64,000 bases of DNA, taken from Chromera velia. Lineage: Eukaryota; Sar; Chromeraceae. Below are positions 49,201 through 62,568 of this stretch, piece by piece. Made by a program: the position numbers and the translations under genes. The DNA lies in contig JAHBMJ010001106.1 in assembly GCA_018398765.1 (NCBI GenBank), forward strand, positions 23,387-87,386, written 5' to 3'. The notes below the pieces were generated by a model, which had not been told where the DNA came from, ran no database searches, and saw nothing but the letters and a program-made list of their open reading frames with translations. Numbering within the stretch: the stretch's first letter is position 1; every line of letters begins with the position of its first letter.

Positions 49201-49290
49201 TCTTCTCCTGGAGCATTCATGACCGTCTGCCTTCAACAAAGGCATACTGAAGAAAAAATAAGAAGAGTGACTCATTCTGTGCATATACAT
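43296..49290 (-). mobile_element. LINE retrotransposon, copy C, near full length, dead
   Basis: Read on the minus strand. A Ser-rich region (49290-48820) leads into an APE-type endonuclease domain with LTVTVKTVNVGGL, then DADIVVLMETK (about 48710-48675) and ILVGDMNRKLG (about 48020-47985), then GVDVSFPGLYTF. After a gap of about 1.2 kb (46300-47540) without clear LINE coding comes a linker with WWDPQC (about 46000). The reverse transcriptase follows: IDPKKAVGLDAV, HPIHIIGLPGKIFTLLMD, AFVNFSRVFDTV (motif A with Asn for the catalytic Asp), GVKQGDLFSLLLFF, and KYADNLILF (motif C with Asn for the second Asp). The C-terminal CHC region ends near 43510. The 3' end has a G run and an (ATC)n tail at 43296-43322. 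Several stops and shifts make it inactive. Confidence 0.85.
46300..47540. other. block inside LINE copy C without LINE coding
   Basis: Neither endonuclease nor linker sequence can be read here. It may be a later insertion, but I found no terminal repeats or target duplication. Confidence 0.35.
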
Positions 49291-50162
49291 TAGCGTGCAA
49301 TTCTGTGTATAAGTGAGATCGCCTCAATTAATTAAGAGCGGCAGCTTATGCAGTTTAAGTTGGCTGAAAAGCTATGAAAAACGCTGGAAAATTAAATCAG
49401 AACGTGAGATTATATGGGATGATCAATCCGTTTCCACTACATCAGTTAATATAGTTTTGAACTATATATTGAAATATGCAAGACTTAGTACCACATAATT
49501 AACTGAATTAACTAATTGCGTATATATATGCAAGTTATCAATAAAAACTATATCTGTCTAAATGCGTCTAAGGAATTCTAAGGACATATACTCTACGATC
49601 TTACAATTTCATTTTTATTAGCGCTTTTAATTAATGAAAAAAATATAAGAACCAAGTTAAGTCAGCTTTAACACAATACTACACAGTGTAAATGCAGTAG
49701 ATACTTTTTTTTAGCGAATTACACAACAATGAATTGTGCAGTTCCACATGAAACTACAAAAGTTTTCGCTAGGGCACTCGCTTTTTCGTTTGCGGCCTGC
49801 AAGCAGGGGGATCGGAGTTCCCAGCAGACCTGACTTCACGGAAGACAGAAAGTGCATGCCGCTAGGCATGCCGCTCAATGGAAGACTGCCTGCCCATCGG
49901 AGAATTGGACTGTAATTTTGACAGCGGACCAAACAAACCTTCTCTGCACGACAACCGTATGCGACAAACGTGTGCGACGTCTCTGCGAGACAGACGCCGC
50001 AACAGTGTGGTATTTCCCTTCATAACAGAGCGGTGAGAACAGCCAGGAAGAAGGAAGGAAAGATGGAAGGCAGTGACTACACGAGCACCCGACAAGGGCA
50101 TCAATTAATCAATCAATCAATAAAAGGCTGTCAGACCGAGCTAACATCCTGATCGATCACCT
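49291..50162. other. AT-rich, no gene seen
   Basis: No supported gene. Confidence 0.4.
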
Positions 50163-50459
50163 TCAGGCATCCATCAGCAAGTCTGACAGCAACTTAGATG
50201 GAAACGAAAGGAAGAATTCAATGAGGTTACTAAAGAAGAGTTGAGGTACCGGCTCTCCACGCAGAGAGGATAAACCGGCCTCAAAAGGCTTGTCAGACGA
50301 GACAGGTAACGCGAGAGTCTCGTCTAGAAATCCTTTCAGCACCTTCCAAGCTGAGCAGGCTCCAAAACAGAAAAAGCAAAGAACTAAGAGAAAAGCAAAG
50401 AGTCCACACATCCATTTCAGAGAGTTCCACATTGAACGTTTTGGATCGATTGATGCCAT
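50163..50459 (-). CDS. small single-pass membrane protein
   Basis: From the Met at 50459 (MASIDPKRSMW) the frame encodes 98 residues to a stop at 50163. The frame is open further upstream, so the start may be earlier. A strong hydrophobic segment, MCGLFAFLLVLCFFCFGACSAW, lies at about residues 17-38. A short soluble part then ends with a second, weaker hydrophobic stretch FFSNLIEFFLSF. Family unknown. Located between the LINE and TypA. Confidence 0.4.
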   Translation of the reverse strand: MASIDPKRSMWNSLKWMCGLFAFLLVLCFFCFGACSAWKVLKGFLDETLALPVSSDKPFEAGLSSLRGEPVPQLFFSNLIEFFLSFPSKLLSDLLMDA

Positions 50460-51360
50460 CGTCTCAAAGGAAGAGTCAGAATGGAGGGGGAGCATGCGGC
50501 TTTGCACGCCTTCCCCCCTCGTGTTTCCCTCCATGCATCTCATCTCTCTCTCTCTGACAGGCCTTTTGTACTTACTTTTCTCTTCTCTTCTTGTTTTCAT
50601 TGTTTGAGAGGGGGGGGGAGGAGAAAGGGAGAGCAGGCAGGGAGAAGGAGGAGGTTCAAGCCAGCAGACGAATTTTCCTCTTTCAAGCAGTCTTTGTAGT
50701 CCCTCAATGAGTCACCAGATGGAGAAGAATCTCATGACATTACTAGGCACCACAATTAAATGAGACAGACCACCGACCTAGGTCCACTGCACTGCGGCAA
50801 AACACATCGAAAAAAGAAAAAGAACGGACTGATGAAATTGGAAACGAAAACGCACCGATCCCTCAACCCCCTCACCCACAGGGAACATGAAGAAGGAAAG
50901 CCTGCTTCCTTCTCGATCCATGTTCTTTCGTTCGTGTGCAAAAGAGCCGGTCCAACCGACAAGAGTGAATTTTTCTTCTTTCTCGCTCAAAATGTCCTTC
51001 CCCTTCTTCCCCACCCCAAGTCCTTCATTCTGCCCACTACTACGAAGGGGCAGGAGGGAGGAGGGGACTCGGCTGCCTCCCTCCATCGACCCCTCGCGTT
51101 TGCCTTCCAGACTGTTTCATTCATCCCTTCCAGGTTTTAATTCGTTAATTATTAGGACGGGTCTCTCCAAAAAGTCAAAGTGAGCCTTCCAAGCACATCA
51201 TTCCAAAAAGGGAGCCCAAAGCATCAATCCAATCGAATCCAAACAACACTCTCTCACGCACTCACTCACTCAATCATAGTACGGGTCCTCACTCATGCAA
51301 TCCATCATCTATCCATCCATCCTCAGCCCATCGGTCGATTCATTCGTCTACTTAATTTAT
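50460..51360. other. 3' flank of TypA gene
   Basis: No exon supported. Contains repeated (TCA)-type and CACTCACTCACTCA sequence at 51255-51275. Confidence 0.4.
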
Positions 51361-53097
51361 TTACATTCCTCGGCCCTTGGACTCTCTGTTCTTCTTGAGC
51401 ATGCGGATGCTGTTGGGCGTCACCTCCAAGATCTCATCGGGCTGCAGCCATTCATTCATACATCAAAGAATCAGTCAGCCAATCAATGAATCAAAAGGGG
51501 ACTTTGGTCATCCATCCACCCGGTCAACCGATTGTTCAGTCAGTCGGCACACCGTCAATTCATTTGCCGGTCATTGACCACAAGAAGCAGAGCAGAGAAA
51601 GGCAAACAGGATAAAACGGGGCTGTTACCGAGAAGAGAAAACAAAAAAAGAGCAGAACAGAACCCTTGGATCGAAAGAACCGCGCCCAGGTGCACCCAAC
51701 CACCTGGGCCATACAGGGAAGGAACATGCGCACGTACTGATCTCTGGTGGTCCAACCATTACCCCCAACATGATCAATCCATGCAACAAGAAAAAGTCAC
51801 AAACAAACAACGGCAGACAGGCAGAAAGACAGAGAGGAATTGAATGAATGAAGGAGAGAGACAGCTAGAGGCTCACCAACCCACATCGATATACTCCACG
51901 GCGCTGTCGAGGGTGAGCTCGAGGGGCGTTGCGATTCCCTCGTAGGCCTCCTTCGTTGCAGAGCGCATGTTCGTCAGTCTCTTCTCCTTGCAGATGTTCA
52001 CCTGAGTAATCAGTACGAAGCAAGCAGTGGAGGTGAAACAGAAAAGGAGAACCATTTGACAAAACTGAGCCACCCGTGGACTATCCGTCAACTTCGCTTC
52101 CATCTGTGCAGAGAGAAAAATGACCTCAGAGAGATACAGAGAGAATGAGAGTCGAGAAAAGTGACAGCTAGTCTCCTTTCCTGGTCAGCTCCAAACCTTA
52201 CCGCCCCTTTTTCTTTTCTTCCTTTCATCATACACGCAAAGTTTCCACCCCTCCCCCGACTTTCCAGCTCCAAATCACGCAGCAAACCCACCCACCCGCA
52301 GATCGTCGTTTCTGCTGTTGATTCCGACGATCATGCCTCGGTAGATTTTGTCACCCGGGGAAACAAAAATATCGCCACGCTCCTGCAGACAGACGAAAAA
52401 GGAACAGAAGCAAGAGTGAGAAAATGGAGAGTCAGAGGAAGATGACGAGGAAGGTCCAAAGATCACCAAAAGCCGTGTGACAAACGAAAGAAAGAAAGAA
52501 AGGAAGGAAGAAAGAAAGAAAGCAAGCAAGCAAGCAAGCAAGAAAGAAAGAAAGAAAAGAAAGCAAGCTTCCACGAGAGTAGGCAGCTTTTCCCGAACCC
52601 CCCCCCCTCCCCCTTCACCTGCGCGTTCTTGACTCCCTCTCCCGTGCACGTGCCGTCTGCGGTTGCGATCAGACTTCCTCTCTCTCTCGGCTGGATCACC
52701 CCTGCGGAGGGTCTGTACGAGTCGAAAGTCGAGTCGATCACGGCGAATCCCTTGGAGGCCGTGAGAAGCTGAGCAAAAGAGAAGGAAAGAAGAAAGGTCA
52801 CGGGGGGGCTTACAATAAGAAAAAGATACAACATCTAATTGGGGAAAAGAAAAGATAGGAGCAAGGAAGAAGACGCAAACAGCAGGAGGACAAGAGAACG
52901 ACCTGGGAGAGAGAGCACCAGAGGCTGCCACGAACTGAGGCTGACAGACAGACACCGAACAAGAAAACAAAAAACAAGGAAGAAAGAAAAAAAGGAATGA
53001 ATGAATGAATGAATGAATGAAGGCAGGAAGGAAGGAAGAAAGGAAGGAAGGAAGAAAGGAAGAAAGGAAGAAAGGAAGAAAGGAAGAAAGGAAGAAA

Positions 53098-53130
<33 letters not shown>

Positions 53131-56100
53131 GACGCAGGGAAGGCACACAGACAGACGGGAAGACAGACCTGCGATCTCAATCCGATGGTTGCTCTTGTGG
53201 GGATCAAGTAGAACAGTGTCGTCTGTCCGTTCAGTGTCTCCATGTTGGACATCTCGGCCTTTCTGCAGTCTCTCTCTCACCCAATTAACACTTCAATCCA
53301 TGCATGGAAGCTATAAACGCACAGAGATGATCAACCTTCAAGAATCGGTGTTCCCTTCATAACATCAACCGACAAAGAAGAAGAGGGAGGGCGATTTCAG
53401 AGTAGAGGACAGCGGAGGAAGGGGAGAAGTGAATGAAGGCAAAGAAGGGAGGACAGAAGCCAGGAAAAAAATCCCGACGAAACCAGAGGGAGGATTGAAC
53501 TTCGTTCCACGAAAGTCACCGGGAGGATGTAGCCCAAGTCATTCATTGACTTTCTCTCCCAACGCGAAAGAGAGACCGTCCATGCATTCAAAAAGCCCCT
53601 TCAGACTTCCAACTGACCTTGCAGAGAGGACCTCAATCACAGCTCCCATGTGCTCCTCAGGGACAGTCACTTCCAGAGCCTCCCAGGGTTCACACTTGAC
53701 CCCGTCAATCTTCTTCTCAATCACACTGGGGGGTCCAACCATCAGTTCGTATCCCTCTCTTCTCATGTTCTCCACAAGGACCGTCAAGTGCATCTGGCCT
53801 CTCCCAGAGACGATGTAACCCTCTCCCTCACTGTCGAAGTCAACCTTCAAGGCAACATTTCTGCACGCCCCGAGGAAAGCAGAATGGAGGCATGCAAGGT
53901 ATGTATGTTCAGACAGCACTAAGCACGACGAGGCCGGAACGTTGTGAAGTTGATCTGTGCTAAGAAAGAAACGAGAGAAGGAAGAAAGAAAGGAATTCAC
54001 AACTCCCACTCACTCATTAAAGTTGTTTTCCAACACTCTTTGCGCAGGACAGGGCGGATATCCGCTTTCCATCGCTTTTGCTTTTCTTGCATCCACCCAT
54101 CAAAGAGAGAGGAAACCCCACCCACCCACCTGTCGAGCTCCTTCTCGAGTCTATCTCTCAGTTGGTTGATGGTCAGGAACTTGGAGTCGGGGTCCTTCCC
54201 GAGAAGAGGGGAGGTGTTCACCTTGAACGTCATACGGACCTGCAAGCGAAGAGACAAGAAAGTCGAAAAGTTCAACGGACAGAAAGATCTCCAAAGAGGC
54301 ATAGACATCCCGTGTAGATACGAAAGGGAGCAAATAGACAGAGGAGAGCCCAGTCCTCATTTGCTGCCAGAGCACCGATGAAAATACTTTTGAAGGAGGT
54401 TAGGTTCCTGAATGATCATCGCTATTACTCTGGGCATTCTGACTGCCCTTGTACATCCTCCCACCCCACGAGTCCCCTCCTTCATCCCCCTATCCGTCCT
54501 TTGCCTTCTTGCTTGCGTCTCAGATATAAGGGATTCCATCAACAACCACATGCAAAATGAACAGACTAGCAAGTAAGCAAGGCAGACGGAGAGACACACA
54601 AGCAGACAGACACCCTGACTGACTGACAGACTGACCGTGGGATCCTCGACCTTGATGGGCTCGAGAGGTCGGGGGTTGTTGAGGTCAACGACGGTGTCTC
54701 CAATGGTGAACTCCTTCAGGCCAGAGAAGCACACGACGTCTCCAGGAACAGCCTTGTCGACTGGCTTCTTTCCAAGATTGTCGAACACAAACAACTCTCC
54801 GATCGTGTCTGCAGAAGAGAAAGGGATGTTTTGTTTTACTTTTCTTTGCTTTTCCTTGGTGACCACGGGCAATCCTGTGGGCCTGATGGGTCTGTTTTCT
54901 GTGTGCATGACCGTGACTCCATATTTTTGTATAGTGTTAGACACTGGGCGCATTTCTTTCTCTTTGTGTGTCTGTACACCTATGAGAATTTTTCCCGCCA
55001 GTCTCATTTTTACTCAGGTGTTCTTCGCAGCACCACTTGTGTGCTTTGTGAATCTGCTCTGTTTGCCTATGTGCTTCTTTTTTTTTCCTTTCCTTTTCGT
55101 TTACAGCGCATCGCTGACTACTGACTTCTTCTGGGTTCCTCTCCTGGTCTCATGACTCCGACTTGCATTCCCTTCTCGAGAGTTCCTGCCCCTAGTCTGC
55201 CGATCGCAAGTCTGCCTTTGTACTGGTCGAAGTCGATGTTCGTGATCATCATCTGTAGAGGTGCACCCTCAGTGATCACAGGTCCAGGGAGCTGGAGGAC
55301 CTTCTTGAAAAGAGGCGTCATCGAGGTCTCCAGCTGGTCGGGCTCGTTGCCAGACTGACCCAAGAGACCGGAGGCGTAGATAATCTCGAAGTTTGCCTGA
55401 TCGTCGGTGGCACCCAACTCCAAGAACAGGTCGAAAGTCTTGTCGACCACCTCACTGACGAGTGGAAAGTCGAAGAAATGGAAGGGGGGGAGGTTGTTGA
55501 AGGGAAAGCAAGGGCAGAAAAGACGAACAAGGAGACAACTTCATCATTCAGGCTCAATTTCAGGAGCAAAAGGCGAATGGATCCTGATGACCACACGTTG
55601 ACGAGAAGAGTTCAAAAGGATCTTAGGCAGAGTTTACTTTGTAAGAACAGTGAGTCAGTGACGACTCAAAAAGGTAAATGGAACAATGAGCTCCTTGTCT
55701 GTCTGCCTGTTTGCAAAGACTTCGTACTGCAATCTGAAAAAAGGAAGCAACAAGCATTGTCTGACTAAGTCACTGACTCGGGTCTTGCATTGGGTCGATC
55801 CACTTTGTTGATGACGACAACTGCCTTGTTGCCCAGCTCCAGTGCTTTCTTCAGCACGAATCGGGTTTGGGGTTTGGGTCCCTGTTGGATCAATCGAGAG
55901 AAGAAGAAAAGAGACAAAAAGGGGGAGAAGATTTCAAAAACCCACGCCATGATCAAGAGAAAGGATAAAAACGAGTGCGTGCGTAATCTAGTTCAACAGC
56001 AACCATAGTCAATGTAAGTGTTGCAGCAAGAGAAATCTGATTTTGAGGAAGCAACTTTGCCGCAGAAAACACCATGCAGTCAATAGCTCGAAAAATCCGA

Positions 56101-56803
56101 ATTTCACAGTCCCGCCAAACAGAACAGACAAGTTTGCTTAGACCCCATGTACCCCCCCCCCCACAGCAAGTCCATCCAGATCCGACTGACTTCATTTGCG
56201 TCAACGACCAGCAGCACACCATCGACCATATTCATGATTCTCTCCACCTCTCCCCCAAAATCTGCGTGCCCTGGTGTATCGACAATGTTGATTTTCGTGC
56301 CCTCAAAGTCGATGGCAGTGTTTTTTGCAAGAATGGTAATTCCACGCTCACGCTCTTGGTCGTTGCTGTCCATCACTCTATCTTGAACCTGCAATGCTTG
56401 TATAGAAAGGCAAGCGGGCGCATTTCATGAGAATTCATACACACTGAAGTAAGGTGGCATGGGCGGAATGTGACTCGCCCGAAAGGTGACTGGAGGCAAA
56501 AAGGAGACTGACCACAGCACCGTCACGGAAAACATGGGCCTCCTTAAGCATTGCATCCACAAGAGTGGTCTTGCCGTGGTCGACGTGCGCAATGATAGCG
56601 ATGTTTCTGATGTCGTCCCGCCTCGTTTGCTTCTCTGCCGTCTCCTCTGCAGTAGCCGTCTGCTGAAACAGCTCTGTGAGAACAGGACGCGACATCCTGG
56701 ACCTTCTCGGCATTCCTTCACTGGAGAGAACACCCGACCGGCCCAGCTGGAAGGTCTGGGACGGGACGGCCAGACAGGCCAGGGCGAAACCTCTCAGCAA
56801 CAT
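51361..56803 (-). CDS. typA: TypA/BipA translational GTPase, probably plastid-targeted
   Basis: Twelve exons: 56803-56513, 56388-56191, 55881-55774, 55450-55126, 54808-54636, 54239-54130, 53860-53618, 53262-53169, 52768-52619, 52382-52296, 52001-51885, 51441-51361. All phases agree and give 658 residues. TypA/BipA is a ribosome-associated GTPase of the elongation-factor class, used in ribosome assembly and stress in bacteria and plastids. GTPase motifs are complete: G1 AHVDHGKT (72-79), G2 RGITI (112-116), G3 DTPGH (134-138), G4 NKVD (188-191). The EF-G-like domains ([35 protein letters not shown]) and the BipA C-terminal domain ([14 protein letters not shown], ending [16 protein letters not shown]) follow. 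About 60 residues precede the bacterial start: a hydrophobic signal-like stretch, a Phe (QTFQLG), then a Ser/Arg-rich region. This fits a bipartite leader for a complex plastid. Donors are often GTCAGT or GTGGGT. Confidence 0.95.
52487..53130. repeat. (GAAA)n, (CAAG)n and (GGAA)n arrays in TypA introns
   Basis: Purine repeats at 52487-52560 and 52997-53130 lie in two TypA introns, with purines on the + strand, i.e. pyrimidines in the transcript. Confidence 0.95.
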
Positions 56804-57082
56804 ACTCAGACAGAGGAAGCGAGAGGGAAAGAGGGGCTTGAGTCACACTGACAGAGCTGAAGGTTGATGGGGGGGCTGAGAAGGTTAATTATACGATTCC
56901 GGATGATCTCGGGCTCCGACTTCAGTAGAAATGGAATGCAGAGGGGAAGAATATCCAACACCAGTAAAATGTCACTTGGTGGGCAGAGTCTCTAGTTTTT
57001 TTCTGTCTCCAAATTAAGTGCACCATGCAAATCGGATTGTGCCCGATGCGTCACGCGCAAATTTCTTGTCTTTTTTGTCACA

Positions 57083-57147
57083 GCCGCGGCAGACCGCGCA
57101 GGATCGCGCGCGCATTTGCGCGCGAAAGCAAAATGCGCGCGCGAAAG
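57083..57147. promoter_or_regulatory. CG-rich block between TypA and the micro-exon gene
   Basis: Repeated GCGCGC units (CAGGATCGCGCGCGCATTTGCGCGCG-like, split here as two GCGCGCGC blocks) lie 280 bp from the TypA start and 420 bp from the gene at 57566. A (TA)n run follows at 57168-57195. I infer a bidirectional promoter region. Confidence 0.45.
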
Positions 57148-57167
57148 CACGAAAGCACCAACTAAGC

Positions 57168-57199
<32 letters not shown>

Positions 57200-57565
57200 C
57201 GGGCAGTGTATCGGTTGATTTGATCAGATTTGTGTGCCATAATGCATGCATGGAAAGACAATCCGACACCCAAGAATTATACATATAAGCCCCAGGAGTG
57301 CTCAAGAGGTGTGAGTTCTTTGTCACAGACTTTCTCCTTTTGCTTGCAGTAGTTGCTCCAAAGACGAGAAGCCAAGAAGAAGAACATACCCGCATTTGAT
57401 CTCAGACTCCCAGTCAGGTATATAGGCAGGGGGCTCGCGTCTCGACGTTTGGCAAGTCGTGACACAAAATCCGAAAAGACTCGACGCAGGCTCACTAGCT
57501 GATATACACAGCCCAGCTCTGCACAGCTGCTCTAGCATACTCTCAAGGAAGAGCGCATAAGAAAG

Positions 57566-58458
57566 ATGGCCAGGTTCCTTTTATCGATTGCACTTGCCTT
57601 CTGCTGGTGGGACTCTGGAGATGCCATGCTGATGAGCAGGAGGAGACTACACGGGGAGAGCCCCTTTGGACCCTACAAACTCAAGAAGTGTCAGTCTCGA
57701 CGAAAATATGATGTTCGACAGATAATCGAGACCCTATCCGCCTGAAGGACTGCAAGCTTGCAAGCAGTCGGTATGCATGCAAAAGCCCCCATGACGCCGG
57801 AATGTCTATATATCTACGTATCGCACTTTCCGTGTTCCGTTTTTCCTGCGGCCAAACAGGTCCCCCCTCCATTCCGTCCCCTAGAGATTCTCATGAGCGT
57901 GTCACCCCCTCCCTTCTTCTCTGCAGCGAGCGACGATGCCGTCACGTGGTATCGGGAAAGTCAGTCAGAGTCCCAAAAGAGAATGCATGCATGCATGTAG
58001 TGGCTCAAGCAGCTCAGCTCCCCGCCAACCTTCTTGCATGCCTCAGTTGACGTCCACCGTTAACCCCCTTCTCTTTGATCTCCATCGAGAGAATTTGCCT
58101 TCTCGAAAATCTCCCAGCTTCATTCAGATCGTCCCTCCGCCTTCCATCCTCCTGCTTTTTCCATACCTCAGTCTGACTCACCGTAATTCCGTTCTCAGTC
58201 TGACTCACCGCAACCCTTGCCAACGCACACTTCCCATTTCTTACTCATTGATCCACGTCTGTTCCTCTCAAGTCATGACTCATTTGGTTTGTCGCTTATC
58301 CATTCACTTCCTCGTTGTTGAGCAACCCCTCTGACTTGAGCTCCCCAACGCATTGCAGGCAAGAAGGGAAGTGTGTCACTCGTTCCTATTCGGCACTTTC
58401 CGCCTCTTGTCTTCACTTAAATCACGCGATAGATCGCACAGTAAAAACAATCTGAAAT

Positions 58459-58556
<98 letters not shown>

Positions 58557-58685
58557 CAGGCATGGACAATGAAATCCGTGAGTTCGATCAGGGGCTTAGG
58601 GAAATGATAGAACCTCTGCTCCATCTATTTCTCCGATTTCCCTTTCTGACTTCTTCTCTTTGCTGCCTCCAAGCGGGAAGTGAAG

Positions 58686-58719
<34 letters not shown>

Positions 58720-61682
58720 GTTTCGGGCTTTTCGTATGTTTCCGAAGAGGCAAGAGGATGTGTACGTGAAGTTGGTCGCCCTCTCTCATTTTTTCTCTTA
58801 TTTATCTGCCCATGAGTGTCAAGGTGTATTGGTGGGGCCTGTTCTGTTCTGTCGCATTTCCTTCCACGTCTCTGGATCCTTCTTGGAAATGCTCTTGACA
58901 GTGCGGCCATACAGAATGAGTGTGTTTCCTTCCTTCCCCACAATTCTGGTACTGATTCCCCCCCCTCTCCCCAAAACTGCAGAGACTCTCGCGATGATGA
59001 ACGGATACCACAGGGAGCACCCAGACACGACCCCAACAGGCACCACTGACACGGGTGCGCTTCCTTCCGATCTCCTTTTCTGGTTATTCCAACGGATCTT
59101 CATTTTAGAGGAGCAGTTCCAGATCCCATGCATGTCCACTTTGAGTGTCTCCCTTTCTTCGAACGCTGACATTCATTTTGTCGGTCTGCATGACAATACT
59201 CAATTCATTAGCTTTTTTGGTTGTCTCTCTGTGTGCGTTCTGTTCCTCCGAGGTGCAGCAGGTGGCACAAGTGGAACTGGAAAGCCCGGTATGTTGGTCG
59301 GTTTGTTGGTCAGACTGTCGATGCAAATATGAGGAAGGACGCTGCATCGCAGGTTCTGGGAGCATGCGGTACCAAAGAGTCCAGACCGCTTTCAGAGAAA
59401 TCAAAACAGTCGTTGCAGGTTGATGTGAACATACAGAAATCGGGTCGAAGAAGGAAGTTGACAGTGTGCTTAAGAAATTCGGATCTGACTCATGTCTGTC
59501 ACGAGCATATGCAAAAAAGGATCAGTGAACCAAACGGAGAAAAGAGAAAGCGCGATAGAGGGAGCGGAAGTGAAACGGTGATAGTCATAACTCTATTGTC
59601 TAGCGGGGAAAAGAAGGAGAAAGAAATTGAGAAAGAAAGGAGGAAAAAGAAAACTCTCGGCCGAAAGGCCCCCGACAATTGCGTCACTTTTGTACTTTTT
59701 TAACTTTTCCTTAATGCATAACCCGAATAGAGAGACTTCCGATGTGACTGGACAACACCTTTCCACACTCCTCCTCTTTCTTTCCGACTCTTGTTGTCCC
59801 TGCAGCCATCAGGAAGACGGGAAAACTGATCTCGGGTCTGTACTAATATTTTGTTTTCGGCAAAAAGAAGAAAGAAAGAAAAGTAGTGAGGAAAGCGCAA
59901 AATTTGATGGATGGAGGGTCACGACAACTACTGAGTAGTTACACAACGAAAAGTCCCCTCGTACTTCATAGGAGAATGTCATTCCTTCGCTGTCTTTGAA
60001 TCCTTCCGTGCTCCTTCTTGAGCTACGATGTCGTTTTTGTGTGTCTGCCGATACCCTCCAGGTAGACGGACACCAAAACGTCTCTCTGTTATCAATTGTT
60101 CTCGTCTCGTCTGAGAATGAAATTGAAAATGATTTGCACACAGGTCCTACAAAAGAAAAGAGCTTCACACCTCCTGAGCATCCCCTCCAGAAAATCAATT
60201 CATGTTTCGGAGACTTGTGTGTATTCCTCCATATGCTTCTTCATATCTCTCCCTGGTTACCTGCAGATGGCGGCAAGAAGTGTAAGCAGGGGTATGAGTT
60301 TGAAGCATTGCTCGGTCTCGTCTTTGTTTCGGCACGCTGTGTTCGCTTTTTACCGTAATGCTCCGTATCTCCCTCTCTGCGTGTCTGTGTTTGTTTGCGC
60401 GTGTTACTCTGTTGGCGTCCACCTCATTTCTGAGCCTGTTGCTTCGAACCCCTCTGAACAACACTATTATACACGACTTTCTCTGTTTGTTTTTTGTGTG
60501 CAGACTTCCAGGAAACCGGCAAGACCGATAAGAAGGGTCAGCAACTGAATACTTCTGAGCACGAAAACACATTGCTTGCCTCACGTACAGATGAAGGGAA
60601 AGACAGACGGAGAGACGGAGAAAAAGGAGTTGTCTGTGATCTCAAATGGAAGTCAAAAGACAAATGAAACGATGCTCACGGGACGCATGCGTCGCTGTAT
60701 CGTTTGTACAAATGGTACTTGCTCTTGCATGAATTGCCCATTCTCTCTATTTGTGTCGTCGTATATCATTTCCCTGCGTTTTGCGTTATTCGCGTTGTAC
60801 GCTAATTCTCCTTCTCGTGCGTGACGATATGTGCAATGAAGGGATTTGGCTCTGCTTGTGTGCCTATCATCCATCACCGCTGTTCACTTCTGTGACGCTT
60901 TCTTTCGGCACCGATGCCGATTCGTCTGTAGGCTCACTGATAGGCTCATGAATTCGACGGAAAAACAGACCTCACAGGCCTCTCGACGGAAAAATGGATG
61001 CTTCTTTACAGTTTCACGGGGCACACACGATTTGTGTTCTGTCTTCTTTCTAACCATCTGCAGAAATCAACAGTCAGTCCGTCACTCACTTGGTCATCTA
61101 TTCGCGACAGGGAGAGAGAGTGAGAGAGAAAGGTCAAAAGTGCACCCAGGAGCAACAAATGCGACTTGAATAGACATACTGCTTTCTCACCTCGCTTTTT
61201 TCTTTCCAACAATTGTACACACCAATGGAGACACATCCACTGAAAGTCCATCCTGGGAGTTCTTCTCGTCTGTTATTTCTTGGGATGGTCCTCTGAAATA
61301 CTGGGTGGACTGCTCGTTTTTTCCTGGAGAAAGTATCTGACTTCGTGGAAAGCCAAATCATTCATTTTTTTGCATTCCCATCATTTGAGATATCCTGCAG
61401 CTTCCAACCCAGACAAGCCCTTGGGCGATAAAGAAGGACTTGGTAGGTAGCCAAGCAGGTGTTCTTTCTTTTCTTTTCTTTTCTCTTTAATTCTTTCGTG
61501 TGGATCGTTAGGGGTCCTCAGAGAGGGTTGGAGAGTATCCCCCTATTCCACACGTTCTTCTCCGTCCTCTCATTGGCACCAAAGCTTTTGGGGGGCTTCA
61601 CTGCCTGCACTCTGGGTAGCCCGGGCGCAAGCATGCCAAGTGACGACACTTTAAGAAAGACACAAGCAGGCAAAGCGGCAAG

Positions 61683-61717
<35 letters not shown>

Positions 61718-62462
61718 CGTGTGTCTATCTACATATGTATTGCCCTCCCTTCCGCACCTGTGTGCAGTCTACCAGAAGAAGGCAGACAGCGGCGACGACG
61801 GTGAGCCGTGATGGGACACAAAGAGATGTATGACTGTGCTCTCCGGTATTGGATTGTAGAGGGCTCTGCTCTCTCTGTCTTCCTCAGTTGTCCTTCAGAA
61901 TATAGAACACTGTGATTGCATGGACTGAAAGATGGCGTTCTCAGCTTGCTACGGCTAAATTTCTGAATCCTCATTTTGGGTTCATATCAACAGTTACATC
62001 TTGCGAATGTATCTCTTGATTTCTTGCTGCTTAATTGCTTCACGGGAGTTTGACGTACGAATATGTTGTCCCTCTCGATGGATCTTCACTGAAAGAGCTA
62101 GGGCAAGGGATCATCATTCATCATAAGTGCAAGTCCATTTCCTTATCTCTTCCTTGACTTATTTTGAATCTTCCTTGACTCATTTTGATCTCTCTGTGTT
62201 TCCCTCCCCGGCTCTTTTGTGTGCAGTCAGCGTGACCAACAAACCTGACGGTAGGTAGACCACAAACTAACGAAAATAGCTGCGTGCTCTGGGAAGTGAA
62301 GGAAGGAAGAAAAGAGGAGCGAGGGGCGAAGAAAGGGCGGGGGAGAGAGATTGAGAGAGAAACGACTGAATAGGCAGAGCAAAAATGGATCCAAGGAAAT
62401 GTATCGTTGACTCTACAGAATTAAGAAGAGGGCGCTGCAGTGGGTGCATGGCCCGACCTTTT

Positions 62463-62503
<41 letters not shown>

Positions 62504-62535
62504 TGTGTGTGCGTGTGTGTGTGTGTGCGTGTGTG

Positions 62536-62568
<33 letters not shown>

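Noticed and set aside
52835-53252. Phe/Leu/Ser-rich frames on the minus strand
   Set aside because: They read through (GGAA)n repeats in a TypA intron.
59401-59454. Additional micro-exon after TCGTTGCAG at 59419
   Set aside because: In phase 1 it meets an immediate TGA stop.
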